Source: Rhizobium indicum
GTDB taxonomy: Bacteria > Pseudomonadota > Alphaproteobacteria > Rhizobiales > Rhizobiaceae
DNA: 64,000 bases
Reading direction: 5' to 3'
NCBI RefSeq assembly: GCF_005862305.2
Contig: NZ_CP054021.1
Location: forward strand, 4,966,385-5,030,384
Each line of letters opens with the position of its first letter. Position 1 is the stretch's first letter. Position numbers and translations under genes: made by a program. The notes beneath the pieces were generated by a model. That model was given only the letters and a program-made list of their open reading frames with translations. It did no database searches and was not told where the DNA came from. This document shows, piece by piece, positions 25,834-34,095 of the stretch.

Positions 25834-26289
25834 TCAAACGGTTTCCGGCGGAATCACGCCTTTGGTGAAGAGGAAGCAGCCGTAGAAGCGGTTTTCGCCC
25901 GTGGTGATGACGCAATAGGCCTTTTTGGCCTCCTCATAGAAGGCGAAACGCTCGATGCCATACATCGGCGCCGGCTTGCCCTCGGCGCCGTCGATAGCGG
26001 CCTGGACTTCCTGCTGCACTGGAGGGATCTCGTCCGGCGCGCCCATGATTTCCATTCGTCCGGCGGACGGCTGCAGCGGCGTATCCAGCGGCATCACCGA
26101 AAGAATAGCTTTGATGGCGCGGGCAGCAGACACATTGTCTATGCGCAACAGCTTGCCGAGCACCGTTTGCCGGGCAATGGAATCCGAAGGAAAATTGGTG
26201 TCGGAAACGACGACCGTGTCGCCATGCCCCATGGACCGGAGCGCGTGCAACACGTCCGCATTCAGAGCCGGATCGATATTCTTCAGCAT
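25834..26289 (-). CDS. RbsD/FucU-family sugar mutarotase
   Basis: 151 residues: MLKNIDPALNADVLHALRSMGHGDTVVVSD is the family signature with the catalytic His (GHGD), and YGCFLFTKGVI closes the domain. FucU/RbsD proteins interconvert sugar anomers. GGGAGGATTTTC precedes the ATG. Twelve bases separate it from the kinase gene. It would provide the anomer used by the kinase. Confidence 0.88.
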   Translation of the reverse strand: MLKNIDPALNADVLHALRSMGHGDTVVVSDTNFPSDSIARQTVLGKLLRIDNVSAARAIKAILSVMPLDTPLQPSAGRMEIMGAPDEIPPVQQEVQAAIDGAEGKPAPMYGIERFAFYEEAKKAYCVITTGENRFYGCFLFTKGVIPPETV

Positions 26290-26448
26290 GAAAATCCTCC
26301 CTTAGTTGCACCATTTCGCAGCACCTCGTGCCGCGAAACAGAGCCCAATAACCGCAGCTCCGTTACAGTTCTGCGATTCCCTCAAATTCCGTTATTCTCG
26401 CCTGCCGGTGCGGTTCTCCTCCTGCCCGGATGATCAGGGTTGGAGCCC

Positions 26449-28845
26449 TTATTCTCCGTAGGGGATCCAGATATTCTTCACATCCACAGCGCGGCGAAGG
26501 TATATCGCGCCTTCGGCAGCGGCTCTGTCCATCCAGTCCGTCGCCTTGCCATTGTCCACGAGGGTTCGCTTGAGATTGCCCGAAGAAAGCTTCTCCACCA
26601 TCGTCGAAAGTTCCGCCGAGCCGAAGGCCCACAAGGCATCAACGTCATTGTGCGCGGCAAGGATCTTTGCCAGTTCGATCGCCGACCCGGTGACGATATT
26701 GACGACACCGGCAGGCACATCCGACGTTTCCAGAACTGAATAGAAATCCGTGGCCGAAAGCGGGAAGGCCTCACTCGGCACCGCGACGACACGATTGCCG
26801 GTAGCAATCAACGGCGCAATCAGACTGATAAAGCCGAGCAGCGGCGCTTCCGGCGGGCAAATGACGCCAACGACGCCGATGGCTTCCGGTATGGCCAAGG
26901 CAACGCCGCGAAGCGGCGGCTGGTGAATGCCGCCTTCATATTTGTCCGCCCAGGCTGCGTAGGTGAAGAGACGGGAAATCGCGGCGTCGACCTCGGCATT
27001 TGCATTGGCTGCGGAAGCTCCGGTCATCGCTGTTATCCGCGAGGCGAACTCGTCGGCGCGGCCACTGAGGTTTTCGGCGATGTAATAGAGAATCTGGGCG
27101 CGGTTATGAGTGGTCGCATTCGACCAGGCGGAGGCGGCCTGGGCGGCTACCACCGCATTGCGGATGTCCTTGCGGTTGCCTTCGCCGACCTCCCCGATTG
27201 CCTTGCCCTTGGGTGAGGCGATGACACGGGAATAATTGCCGTCCGGGCGTGCCTGCTTGCCGCCGATGAAGAGCTTTGCCGTCCGGTCGATGCTTGGCAG
27301 GGCAAAATCGCCGGCAACCGGCTTTAGTTGCGAAAGTGCGGGCATAGCTGCGCGCGCCTTGCGACCGACCCAAGCCTTCGGCTTCAGATATTCGTAGCAA
27401 CCTTCGCGTCCGCCTTCGCGGCCGAATCCGGATTCGCGCTTGCCGCCAAAACCGACGGCGGCATCGAAAAGATTGGTGGCATTCACCCAGACCACGCCGG
27501 CTGCAAGCTTTGCCGCAACGTTCAGCGCCAAGCCGATCGTCTCGCTCCAGACGCTGGCGGCGAGGCCGTAGCGGGTGTGATTGGCAAGCTGGATAGCCTC
27601 TTCCGGTGTGCGGAAAGTCATGGAGACCGCAACCGGCCCGAAGATTTCCTCGGTCGCGACGATCGATGTCGGCTGCACGCCGCTCAGCAGCGTCGGCGGG
27701 TAGAAGCTGCCGCCCTTCGGCAGGTCGATCTTAGCCTGATGCAGCGTCGCGCCTTCTGAAACTCCCTTTTTCACCAACGCTTCGATACGCGTCAATTGCA
27801 CGGGCGCGATGATCGCACCCATATCGATGCACTTGTCCAAAGGCTGACCGACCCGCAATGTCTCCATCCGGCGCTTTAGCCGCTCGTGGAAAAGATCGGC
27901 AATGCCTTCCTGGACCAGAAGCCGCGAACCGGCGCAGCAGACCTGCCCCTGGTTGAACCAGATCGCATCGACAACGCCTTCCACGGCGCCGTCAATATCG
28001 GCGTCGTCAAAAACGACGAAAGGGGACTTGCCGCCGAGTTCCAGCGTCAAGGATTTGCCGCTACCCGCGGTGCGCTCGCGAATAACGCGCCCGACTTCGG
28101 TCGATCCGGTAAAGGCAATTTTGTCGATATCCGCATGCCCGACAAGCAGCGCGCCTGTCTCGCCTTCTCCCGTCACGATATTGAGTACGCCCGGCGGAAG
28201 GCCCGCCGCGGATGCCAGTTCGGCAAAGAGAAGCGCCGTCAGCGAGGTGAATTCGGCAGGCTTCAGGATGACGGTGTTGCCGAGCGCCAAAGCAGGCGCC
28301 ACTTTCCAGGCCAGCATCAGGAACGGGAAATTCCACGGGATAATCTGGCCGACGACGCCCACCGGCACATGATCGGCAAATTCCGTGTCCTGGATTTGCG
28401 CCCATCCGGCGTGATGATAGAAATGACGGGCTGCCAGGGGCACGTCGAGATCGCGGGTTTCGCGGATGGGCTTGCCATTGTCGATTGCCTCGACCACAGC
28501 AATCAGACGCGCATGGCGCTGGATCATCCGGGCAAGTGCATAGAGATGGCGCGCCCGCGCGTGGCCCGGCAATCTCGCCCATGACGCCTGTGCCTTGCGA
28601 GCCGCAGCAACCGCGTTATCCACATCCGCCGCGCCGCCGTTCGCGAGCTTCGCCAGGACCTTGCCGGTGGCTGGCTCGAACGTCTCGAAGTTCTTTCCCG
28701 ACGCGGAGGGCACGAATGCGCCATTGATGAAGTGACCGAAACCGGAAGCGTGGCGTGCCAGCCAGTCGCGAGCTTCGGTATCGGATTCAGGGGCGGGGCC
28801 GTAGGACATCTCGTCGAAATACTTTGCAACAGTCATCTGGATCAT
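26449..28845 (-). CDS. Aldehyde dehydrogenase with a second, truncated ALDH domain
   Basis: 798 residues. Domain 1 (~20-510) is a complete NAD(P)-dependent ALDH: IIPWNFPFLMLAWK (catalytic Asn), GSTEVGRVI, LELGGKSPF (Glu ~270) and NQGQVCCAG (nucleophile Cys ~303). Domain 2 (~521-798) restarts with KLFIGGKQARPDGNYSRVIA and resembles only the NAD-binding half; no catalytic Cys motif is present. The ATG at 28845 overlaps the deoC stop; ATG 28836 is an alternative. Next to DeoC it likely oxidises the acetaldehyde released by deoxyribose-phosphate cleavage. Confidence 0.85.
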   Translation of the reverse strand: MIQMTVAKYFDEMSYGPAPESDTEARDWLARHASGFGHFINGAFVPSASGKNFETFEPATGKVLAKLANGGAADVDNAVAAARKAQASWARLPGHARARHLYALARMIQRHARLIAVVEAIDNGKPIRETRDLDVPLAARHFYHHAGWAQIQDTEFADHVPVGVVGQIIPWNFPFLMLAWKVAPALALGNTVILKPAEFTSLTALLFAELASAAGLPPGVLNIVTGEGETGALLVGHADIDKIAFTGSTEVGRVIRERTAGSGKSLTLELGGKSPFVVFDDADIDGAVEGVVDAIWFNQGQVCCAGSRLLVQEGIADLFHERLKRRMETLRVGQPLDKCIDMGAIIAPVQLTRIEALVKKGVSEGATLHQAKIDLPKGGSFYPPTLLSGVQPTSIVATEEIFGPVAVSMTFRTPEEAIQLANHTRYGLAASVWSETIGLALNVAAKLAAGVVWVNATNLFDAAVGFGGKRESGFGREGGREGCYEYLKPKAWVGRKARAAMPALSQLKPVAGDFALPSIDRTAKLFIGGKQARPDGNYSRVIASPKGKAIGEVGEGNRKDIRNAVVAAQAASAWSNATTHNRAQILYYIAENLSGRADEFASRITAMTGASAANANAEVDAAISRLFTYAAWADKYEGGIHQPPLRGVALAIPEAIGVVGVICPPEAPLLGFISLIAPLIATGNRVVAVPSEAFPLSATDFYSVLETSDVPAGVVNIVTGSAIELAKILAAHNDVDALWAFGSAELSTMVEKLSSGNLKRTLVDNGKATDWMDRAAAEGAIYLRRAVDVKNIWIPYGE

Positions 28846-29870
28846 CCAATCGGGTGTCTGTTGAGGGCCGAATAGGCACCGGTGACGTGATGCTCCAACT
28901 GCCGCTCGATATCCGCAAGCAAGCTTGATGCACCGATGCGGAAGAGGTCTGACTCCAGCCATTCGCGCCCCAGTTCGTCCTTCATCAGGAACTGGTAGTT
29001 CAACACGTCCTTCGCCGCGGAAATGCCTCCGGCCGGTTTGTAGCCGATCTTGATACCGGTGCGCTCCTGATAGGCGCGGATCGCCCGCAGCATGGTCAAT
29101 GTCACGGCCAGCGTCGCATTGACGCCTTCCTTGCCGGTCGAGGTCTTGATGAAATCGGCTCCCGCCATCATGCAGACCAGCGAGGCCCTGGTGACATTGC
29201 GGAGCGTCTTCAGGTCGCCGGTCGCCAGAATGGCCTTGACATGCGCATCACCGCAGGCGGCGCGATATTCTTTCATTTCCTCGTAAAGTGCTGTCCAGTT
29301 GCCGGTCAGCACATGCTCGCGGGTGATGACGATGTCGATTTCCTTCGCGCCATCGGCAACTGACGCCTCGATTTCCTTGACCTTGAGGTGGTGCGGGCTG
29401 AGGCCGGCAGGGAAACCGGTCGAAACCGCGGCGACCGGAATGCCGGAATCTCCGAGCGCCTCGACGGCCGTTGCAACAAAACGATGGTAGACGCAGATGG
29501 CGCCGGTGGTGATCGAACGGCCGCTCATGCCAAGGGAATCCAGAATGTCGGCACGTATCGGATTCATCGCCTTCGCGCACAACCGCTTGACGCGTTCGGG
29601 GGTATCGTCGCCGTTCAATGTCGTCAGGTCGATGCAGGTCACCGCCTTCAGGAGCCAAGCCGCCTGTGCGTCCTTTTTGACGGTCCGGCGTCCGGGAAGC
29701 GAGGCTACGCGGCGCTCGGTGGCAGACAGGTTGACCCGGGTGTCAAGCACCCAAGACAGATCGAGTTCCATCCCGGTATTGCGCGGCCGGTTATGGGTGC
29801 CGCCCGGCAATCGCGAAGGGCCTCCATGATGCGCCGCGTTTGCCGCATTGTGAACAGCAACGGTTTCCAA
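28842..29870 (-). CDS. deoC: Deoxyribose-phosphate aldolase
   Basis: 342 residues of the longer DeoC type. The Schiff-base Lys is in DFIKTSTGKEGVNATL (K242) and the second Lys in IGYKPAGGI (K278), with the Asp-bearing EIDIVITREHVLTGNW upstream. It cleaves deoxyribose 5-phosphate to glyceraldehyde 3-phosphate and acetaldehyde. The start is TTG 29870, seven bases after GGGAGG, the best ribosome site in the region. First gene of the operon that runs to 20192; the DeoR-type regulator lies just upstream in the same orientation. Confidence 0.92.
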   Translation of the reverse strand: METVAVHNAANAAHHGGPSRLPGGTHNRPRNTGMELDLSWVLDTRVNLSATERRVASLPGRRTVKKDAQAAWLLKAVTCIDLTTLNGDDTPERVKRLCAKAMNPIRADILDSLGMSGRSITTGAICVYHRFVATAVEALGDSGIPVAAVSTGFPAGLSPHHLKVKEIEASVADGAKEIDIVITREHVLTGNWTALYEEMKEYRAACGDAHVKAILATGDLKTLRNVTRASLVCMMAGADFIKTSTGKEGVNATLAVTLTMLRAIRAYQERTGIKIGYKPAGGISAAKDVLNYQFLMKDELGREWLESDLFRIGASSLLADIERQLEHHVTGAYSALNRHPIG

Positions 29871-29954
29871 CTAGAATCCTCCCGATCCGAGCGTGAAGAT
29901 CCTGTTGCCATCAAGTGCAGAGGCACGCAGAGGAAGCTTCACGACTGGCTCAAA

Positions 29955-29980
29955 TGTGATTTTTTTTTCACTGTTTGTGA
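29955..29980. promoter_or_regulatory. GTGA-(T)9-TCAC inverted repeat before deoC
   Basis: TGTGA, a run of T, then TCACTGTTTGTGA. The symmetry around an A/T tract about 90 bases upstream of deoC is what one would expect of a DeoR-family operator, but no second strict copy was found to confirm it. Confidence 0.3.
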
Positions 29981-30047
29981 GGTTTGCATCACCGCGCCGC
30001 TGCGTCAAGTTTAGATTTCGACAGACGCAAAAAAAGTACGGGATTTC

Positions 30048-30770
30048 TCAGTCGAAATCGTTCATGCCGTTTTCGGTGATGACCACGTCGAACGACTTCA
30101 TGTCGCTGAAAAAGGCTGGCTTGAGCTTGCCAATTTTGCTGCTGTCGGCGAGAAGAATATTCTTTCGTGCCCGGGACATCGCCTTTTTCTTGATCTCCGC
30201 TTCGTGAAAATGCGCGCAGGTTGCGCCACGCCGGGCATCGACACCGGCTGCCGATAGAAATGCCACGTTGATCACAAGCTGATCGAGCATTTCCAGCCCC
30301 GTGGCACCGGAAAAGCTCGCCGATGCTGGGTGGTAAAGACCACCGAGCATAACAAGGCGAACGTTGGGTTTTCGCGTCAGACGATCAGCGACATTCATGG
30401 CGTAACAGATCGCCGTTATGTGAATCTGGTCTGGGAGGAGATCGACCAGATAGGGTAAGGTGGTGCCGCAATCGAAAAACACCGTATCATCATGGTGAAT
30501 GTAATCAATAGCTTGTGTGCAAACTTGCCGTTTTGCAGCGGCATGACTGTCGGCTGCCTTGGAAATTTCATAGGGATCGTTTTCCGCTTCGACAGCTGCA
30601 ACGATGTGGCCGCCGAGAAACGCGAATTGGTCTGCATTGGCGCTGACATCACGCCGAACCGTCATCTCTGAGACGCCCAGGATCTCCGCAGCATTCTTGA
30701 TGTGCAGAATGCGATGTTGTGAAAGGGCCTCGGATAAGACTGCGATGCGCCGGCCCTTGCGACTATCCAT
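30048..30770 (-). CDS. DeoR-family transcriptional repressor
   Basis: 240 residues. N-terminal HTH: RIAVLSEALSQHRILHIKNAA then LGVSEMTVRRDVSANADQ, the classic DeoR signature; the sensor domain contains DDTVFFDCGTTLPYLVDLL and ILLADSSKIGK, where a sugar phosphate is bound. GGGAGAGATGC precedes the ATG. It is likely to repress the deoC operon, with deoxyribose 5-phosphate as plausible inducer. Confidence 0.9.
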   Translation of the reverse strand: MDSRKGRRIAVLSEALSQHRILHIKNAAEILGVSEMTVRRDVSANADQFAFLGGHIVAAVEAENDPYEISKAADSHAAAKRQVCTQAIDYIHHDDTVFFDCGTTLPYLVDLLPDQIHITAICYAMNVADRLTRKPNVRLVMLGGLYHPASASFSGATGLEMLDQLVINVAFLSAAGVDARRGATCAHFHEAEIKKKAMSRARKNILLADSSKIGKLKPAFFSDMKSFDVVITENGMNDFD

Positions 30771-31156
30771 ATCGCATCTCTCCCTTATCGTTTACACTTG
30801 GAATAGTGTTCTGATCAAAATTTAACAAGGGACTGCCATTCTCATCTTGTATGTCCCTCGAGCTACGATTCGGCATTTGCGCCGAGCTACAGCTTCTGCA
30901 CCAGCCAGTTGCGCGCAAAATGGCATATCGTCACAATTTTACAGGGAAACCCCGCAATTTGAAATGAGAATTTGTGACCAATCTTCCATTTTCGTGATGG
31001 TATAGTCACAAAACTGCATAGATGGTGCCTCACTTCGGCTGCGGGGAAGCGGGTGACGACGAGATCGACATTCTCTGCCGGCAGCGGTTCGTCACGCCTC
31101 TGGTCGGGGTGGCCTTCCGACCAGAGGCTTGCTGAGGACATTCTTGGCTGCGCGCG
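30771..31156. other. Noncoding region with TTGTGAC/GTCACAA boxes and a 12-bp hairpin
   Basis: 386 bases without a credible gene. GTCACAA (30926), TTTGTGAC (30971-30978) and GTCACAAA (31005-31012) form inverted pairs. A perfect 12-bp stem GCCTCTGGTCGG / CCGACCAGAGGC (31096-31107 with 31117-31128) lies beyond the stop of the minus-strand hydrolase gene and may terminate it. Confidence 0.5.
30794..30809. promoter_or_regulatory. ACACT-N6-AGTGT inverted repeat before deoR
   Basis: A 5-bp perfect dyad with a 6-base centre lies 24-39 bases upstream of the deoR start. A possible autoregulatory site; it does not match the deoC-proximal dyad closely. Confidence 0.25.
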
Positions 31157-31915
31157 CTACTCGCCGGCTTTCCTTGCTGCCGTTTCGATCGCATCGGCAA
31201 CCTTTTCCGGTTGGGATGCGAAGACGGCGTGGCTTGCCTTTATTTCAGTCACGTCGCTTCCGGCACGTTTTGCCATGTCGCGTTCAAGCTCGGGGTTGAT
31301 GGAGCGATCCTCGGTGGCGACGATCGACCAGCTTTTCTTGGTCCGCCATGCCGGCTGAGTGATCTTGGCGGAGAATGCCTGCTTCGAGGCGAAGACCTGT
31401 GACTTTGCCATGAAATCGGCTTCGGCTTGCGGAAGGTCGGCTGCGAAATCCGCGGCGAAGGCGCCCGGATCGAGATAGAGATATTTGCCGTCCTTCGTTT
31501 CCTTTATATCCATGCTGCCGGCGGGCTTCGAGCTGGCGAGGCTCAGCAGGCTTTCGCCCTTGTCGGGCTGGAATGCCGCGACATAGACCAGGCCCGCGAC
31601 CGCGGGATCGTTGCCGGCTTCGGTGATGACCATGCCGCCATAGCTGTGACCGACGAGCAGGACCGGGCCGTCCTGAAGGTCGAGAACGCGCTTGGTCGCC
31701 GCCACATCGTCGTCGAGCGAGGTAATGGGTTGCTGGACGATGGTGACGTTGAAGCCGCGCTTCTCGAGAATGTCCGTCGCCTTGCGCCATCCCGAGCCAT
31801 CGGCCAGCGCGCCGTGGACGATCACGATGTTCTTGACCGCGGCAGCCTCTGCGGCGAACGCGATGGCGGTGGTGGCAAATGCAAACGCTGCCGTGAAAAG
31901 AAGGCGTTTGTTCAT
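31157..31915 (-). CDS. Exported alpha/beta hydrolase
   Basis: 252 residues with a Sec signal (NKRLLFTAAFAFATTAIAFA, cleavage near AEAAAV). IVIVHGALADGSGW forms the oxyanion loop, GHSYGGMV the nucleophile elbow (Ser), and ATEDRSINPE plus KASHAVF carry the acid and His. Proteins of this pattern resemble plant esterase-like or salicylate esterase-type hydrolases, but the substrate is unknown. ATG 31915 follows GGAGTGAT. 54 bases separate it from the DipZ-like gene upstream, so the two may be cotranscribed. Confidence 0.85.
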   Translation of the reverse strand: MNKRLLFTAAFAFATTAIAFAAEAAAVKNIVIVHGALADGSGWRKATDILEKRGFNVTIVQQPITSLDDDVAATKRVLDLQDGPVLLVGHSYGGMVITEAGNDPAVAGLVYVAAFQPDKGESLLSLASSKPAGSMDIKETKDGKYLYLDPGAFAADFAADLPQAEADFMAKSQVFASKQAFSAKITQPAWRTKKSWSIVATEDRSINPELERDMAKRAGSDVTEIKASHAVFASQPEKVADAIETAARKAGE

Positions 31916-31969
31916 GAGTATCACTCCTTTGGTCATTGTTGATGATCGGGATATTGATGCGTTTCAGGT

Positions 31970-33748
31970 TCAGCCGAACGTGAAGGCGTAAGCCTGCACG
32001 CCGGGATCGAGGAAGCGGATCTCGAAGTTGCGGGCGGCGACCATGCCGGACTGGCGGACGAGCTGATAAAGCCTCGTCGCGGTCACCGTGCCGTTGCCGT
32101 CGGCATCGATGTCTGACCCGTGGTCGGGCCCTGGCGCCTTGCCGTCGATCTTCACCTGGAAGCGGATCGGCTTGTCGCCGGCACCAGGCCCAAGAACGAG
32201 ATGCAGATCGCGGGCGCTGAAGCGATAGGTGATGCCACCGCCCGACTGATCAAGCGTCGCCTGATCCCGGCCGACGATCCAGGTTCCGGACAGGCCCCAG
32301 CCATTGAGGCCCGGTTCGCCGATTGTATAATTTTGTGCCAGGTCAGCCTGCAGCCCTTCCGGAGAGGCGAAATTCGCCGCCTGTTCGTAGCCGAGATAGG
32401 TCTCGCCGGAGCGGATATTGCGGAGATCTGGGCCTGCTTCCACGCCCTTGGCATCCGGCGCGACCGGCGCGCTTGCCGTCGTCTGGCTGCCGGCCTCGCG
32501 CAACAGGTCCTGAATGGCCTTTTCGGTCCTGTTGTAATTGCCTTCGCCGAAATGGTGGTAGCGAATCTGACCCTTGGCATCGATCAGATAGGCGGCAGGC
32601 CAGTAGCTGTTTTCGAAAGCGCGCCAGATTTTGTAATCATTGTCGATCGCAACGGGATAGCCGATCTTGAAATCGTCGATTGCGCTTTTGACGTTGTCGA
32701 TCTTCTTCTCGAAGGCAAATTCCGGGGCGTGGACGCCGATGACGACAAGGCCTTGATCGGCGTATTTTTCCGCCCAGGCCCTGACATAGGGGATCGTGCG
32801 AATGCAGTTGATGCAGGAATAGGTCCAGAAGTCGACGAGCACGACTTTGCCCCGCAATTGCTCTGATGTCAGAGGCTCAGAGTTCAGCCATTCGACCGCG
32901 CCGTCGAGCGAGGGGGCGCGGCCTTCGACGGGCAAGTCGCTGCGGAAGGGCTTCTTCGCATCAGCTGCGGCGATCATCACCTCGTTGCTCGCCAGCTCGG
33001 AAGATGCGCTACTGAGCGGCTTTGCATGCAGCCTGTCGAGCACGGCCTGTTCCAGCGATGTGGTGCTGGCATAGGAGAGCCGGGCGAGCAGGCTGGTGTC
33101 GAGGCCAAGCGCGATGACGGCGACACCCGCCAGGACGGCAGCGCCGAGCCCCTGACGAATCCTGTCGCCAACGCCGAGCGAACGCTTCATGGCGGCGAAT
33201 ATCCGGCCACCGACCAGCAGGGCTACCGCAAGCGAACTTGCAGCACCAGCGGCATAAGCGATCAGCAGGAAGGTCGTTTGCAGATTGGCGCCCTGCAATG
33301 CAGCTCCGGTCAGCACCAGGCCGAGAATCGGACCGGCGCAAGGCGCCCAGAGCATTCCGGTGGCAACGCCGAGAAGAAGCGCGCTCTTCACTGTCGTGGT
33401 GCCGCGCCCGCCGCCGGTGGCGTTCAGAAGATTGTTGCCAAGATCGACGACCGGCCGGGCAAGCGTGCTTGCGAAACGCGGCGAAAGCAGGCTCGCGCCA
33501 AAGAGGGCAAGCAGGACGATGGCGGCAAGGCGGCCATATTCATTGGCGCGAATGGCCCAGCTGCCGCCGACTGCGGCCAGCGTGGCGACCAGCGCGAAGG
33601 TGGCGGCCATGCCCGCCAGCATCGGCAGCGTGCTTCTGACGAAGGGCTGTCCGGCGCGGGCGAAGACGAAGGGCAGGATGGGGAGGATACACGGGCTGAG
33701 GATCGTCAGCGCGCCTCCGAGATAGGCAATGATCAGAAGTGTCATCAT
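31970..33748 (-). CDS. DipZ-like thiol-disulfide protein (CcdA + thioredoxin + C-terminal domain)
   Basis: 592 residues. Residues ~1-240 are a CcdA/DsbD-type membrane domain with the redox Cys pair in LSPCILPILPF and WAPCAGPILGL. Residues ~290-420 are a thioredoxin-like domain with CxxC (YSCINCIRT), and ~430-592 a C-terminal carbohydrate-binding-like beta domain (YTIGEPGLNGWGLSGTWIVG). It passes electrons from the cytoplasm to the periplasm, as in mycobacterial DipZ. Start ATG 33748 or 33745, both behind AAAGGAA. Divergent from the hydrolase at 34096. Confidence 0.88.
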   Translation of the reverse strand: MMTLLIIAYLGGALTILSPCILPILPFVFARAGQPFVRSTLPMLAGMAATFALVATLAAVGGSWAIRANEYGRLAAIVLLALFGASLLSPRFASTLARPVVDLGNNLLNATGGGRGTTTVKSALLLGVATGMLWAPCAGPILGLVLTGAALQGANLQTTFLLIAYAAGAASSLAVALLVGGRIFAAMKRSLGVGDRIRQGLGAAVLAGVAVIALGLDTSLLARLSYASTTSLEQAVLDRLHAKPLSSASSELASNEVMIAAADAKKPFRSDLPVEGRAPSLDGAVEWLNSEPLTSEQLRGKVVLVDFWTYSCINCIRTIPYVRAWAEKYADQGLVVIGVHAPEFAFEKKIDNVKSAIDDFKIGYPVAIDNDYKIWRAFENSYWPAAYLIDAKGQIRYHHFGEGNYNRTEKAIQDLLREAGSQTTASAPVAPDAKGVEAGPDLRNIRSGETYLGYEQAANFASPEGLQADLAQNYTIGEPGLNGWGLSGTWIVGRDQATLDQSGGGITYRFSARDLHLVLGPGAGDKPIRFQVKIDGKAPGPDHGSDIDADGNGTVTATRLYQLVRQSGMVAARNFEIRFLDPGVQAYAFTFG

Positions 33749-34095
33749 CGTTTCCTTTGAAACCGCTTGATCGGGCTCTGGGCGGCGATGGGGCCCGAAC
33801 CAGCAACGGCGGGGATATGGCCGGCGTGAAGTATCCCCGATGTGTCCGGCTTTGCAGGAAAATGTACCGAAGTGTCGGGGTGGGGCGGCAGCGATACAAA
33901 GCGATACAAACTGCCGCAGCCGCGAGGAGACGACTGCAGCCAAGGCGGCCACTTGCCGAGGCCGCGCGATTGTATCGGAATGTATCCAGGCGGCCGGAAG
34001 CTACATCCGCATTCAAAAAACGGTTGCTTGCGACATATCAGGGATACAAGTAGAGCGCCTTTTCGCGACCGTGATCCATTCGACAGGAGAGACCG
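33749..34095. other. Divergent intergenic region between dipZ-like gene and hydrolase
   Basis: 347 bases carrying both start regions and the GATACA repeat cluster described separately. No gene was recognised. Confidence 0.5.
33893..34048. promoter_or_regulatory. Cluster of 10-bp tandem GATACA/TGTATC repeats
   Basis: GATACA occurs at 33893 and 33903 (GCGATACAAA twice in tandem), its complement TGTATC at 33971 and 33981 (again 10 bases apart), and GATACA at 34043. A degenerate pair (TGTACC, TGTCGG) lies at 33863-33879. Direct half-sites one helical turn apart are the hallmark of OmpR/PhoB-type regulators, and such a regulator is encoded at 35270. Confidence 0.55.

Noticed and set aside
25111..26433. 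440-codon plus-strand frame over ribokinase and RbsD genes
   Set aside because: Crosses two recognised minus-strand genes and has no domain signature.
29955..29970. Rho-independent terminator at the nine-T run before deoC
   Set aside because: No stable GC stem precedes the T run on the plus strand, and no plus-strand gene ends here.
30887..31141. 84-codon minus-strand frame in the deoR/hydrolase gap
   Set aside because: No ribosome site or family character, and it runs through the 12-bp hairpin and TTGTGAC boxes.
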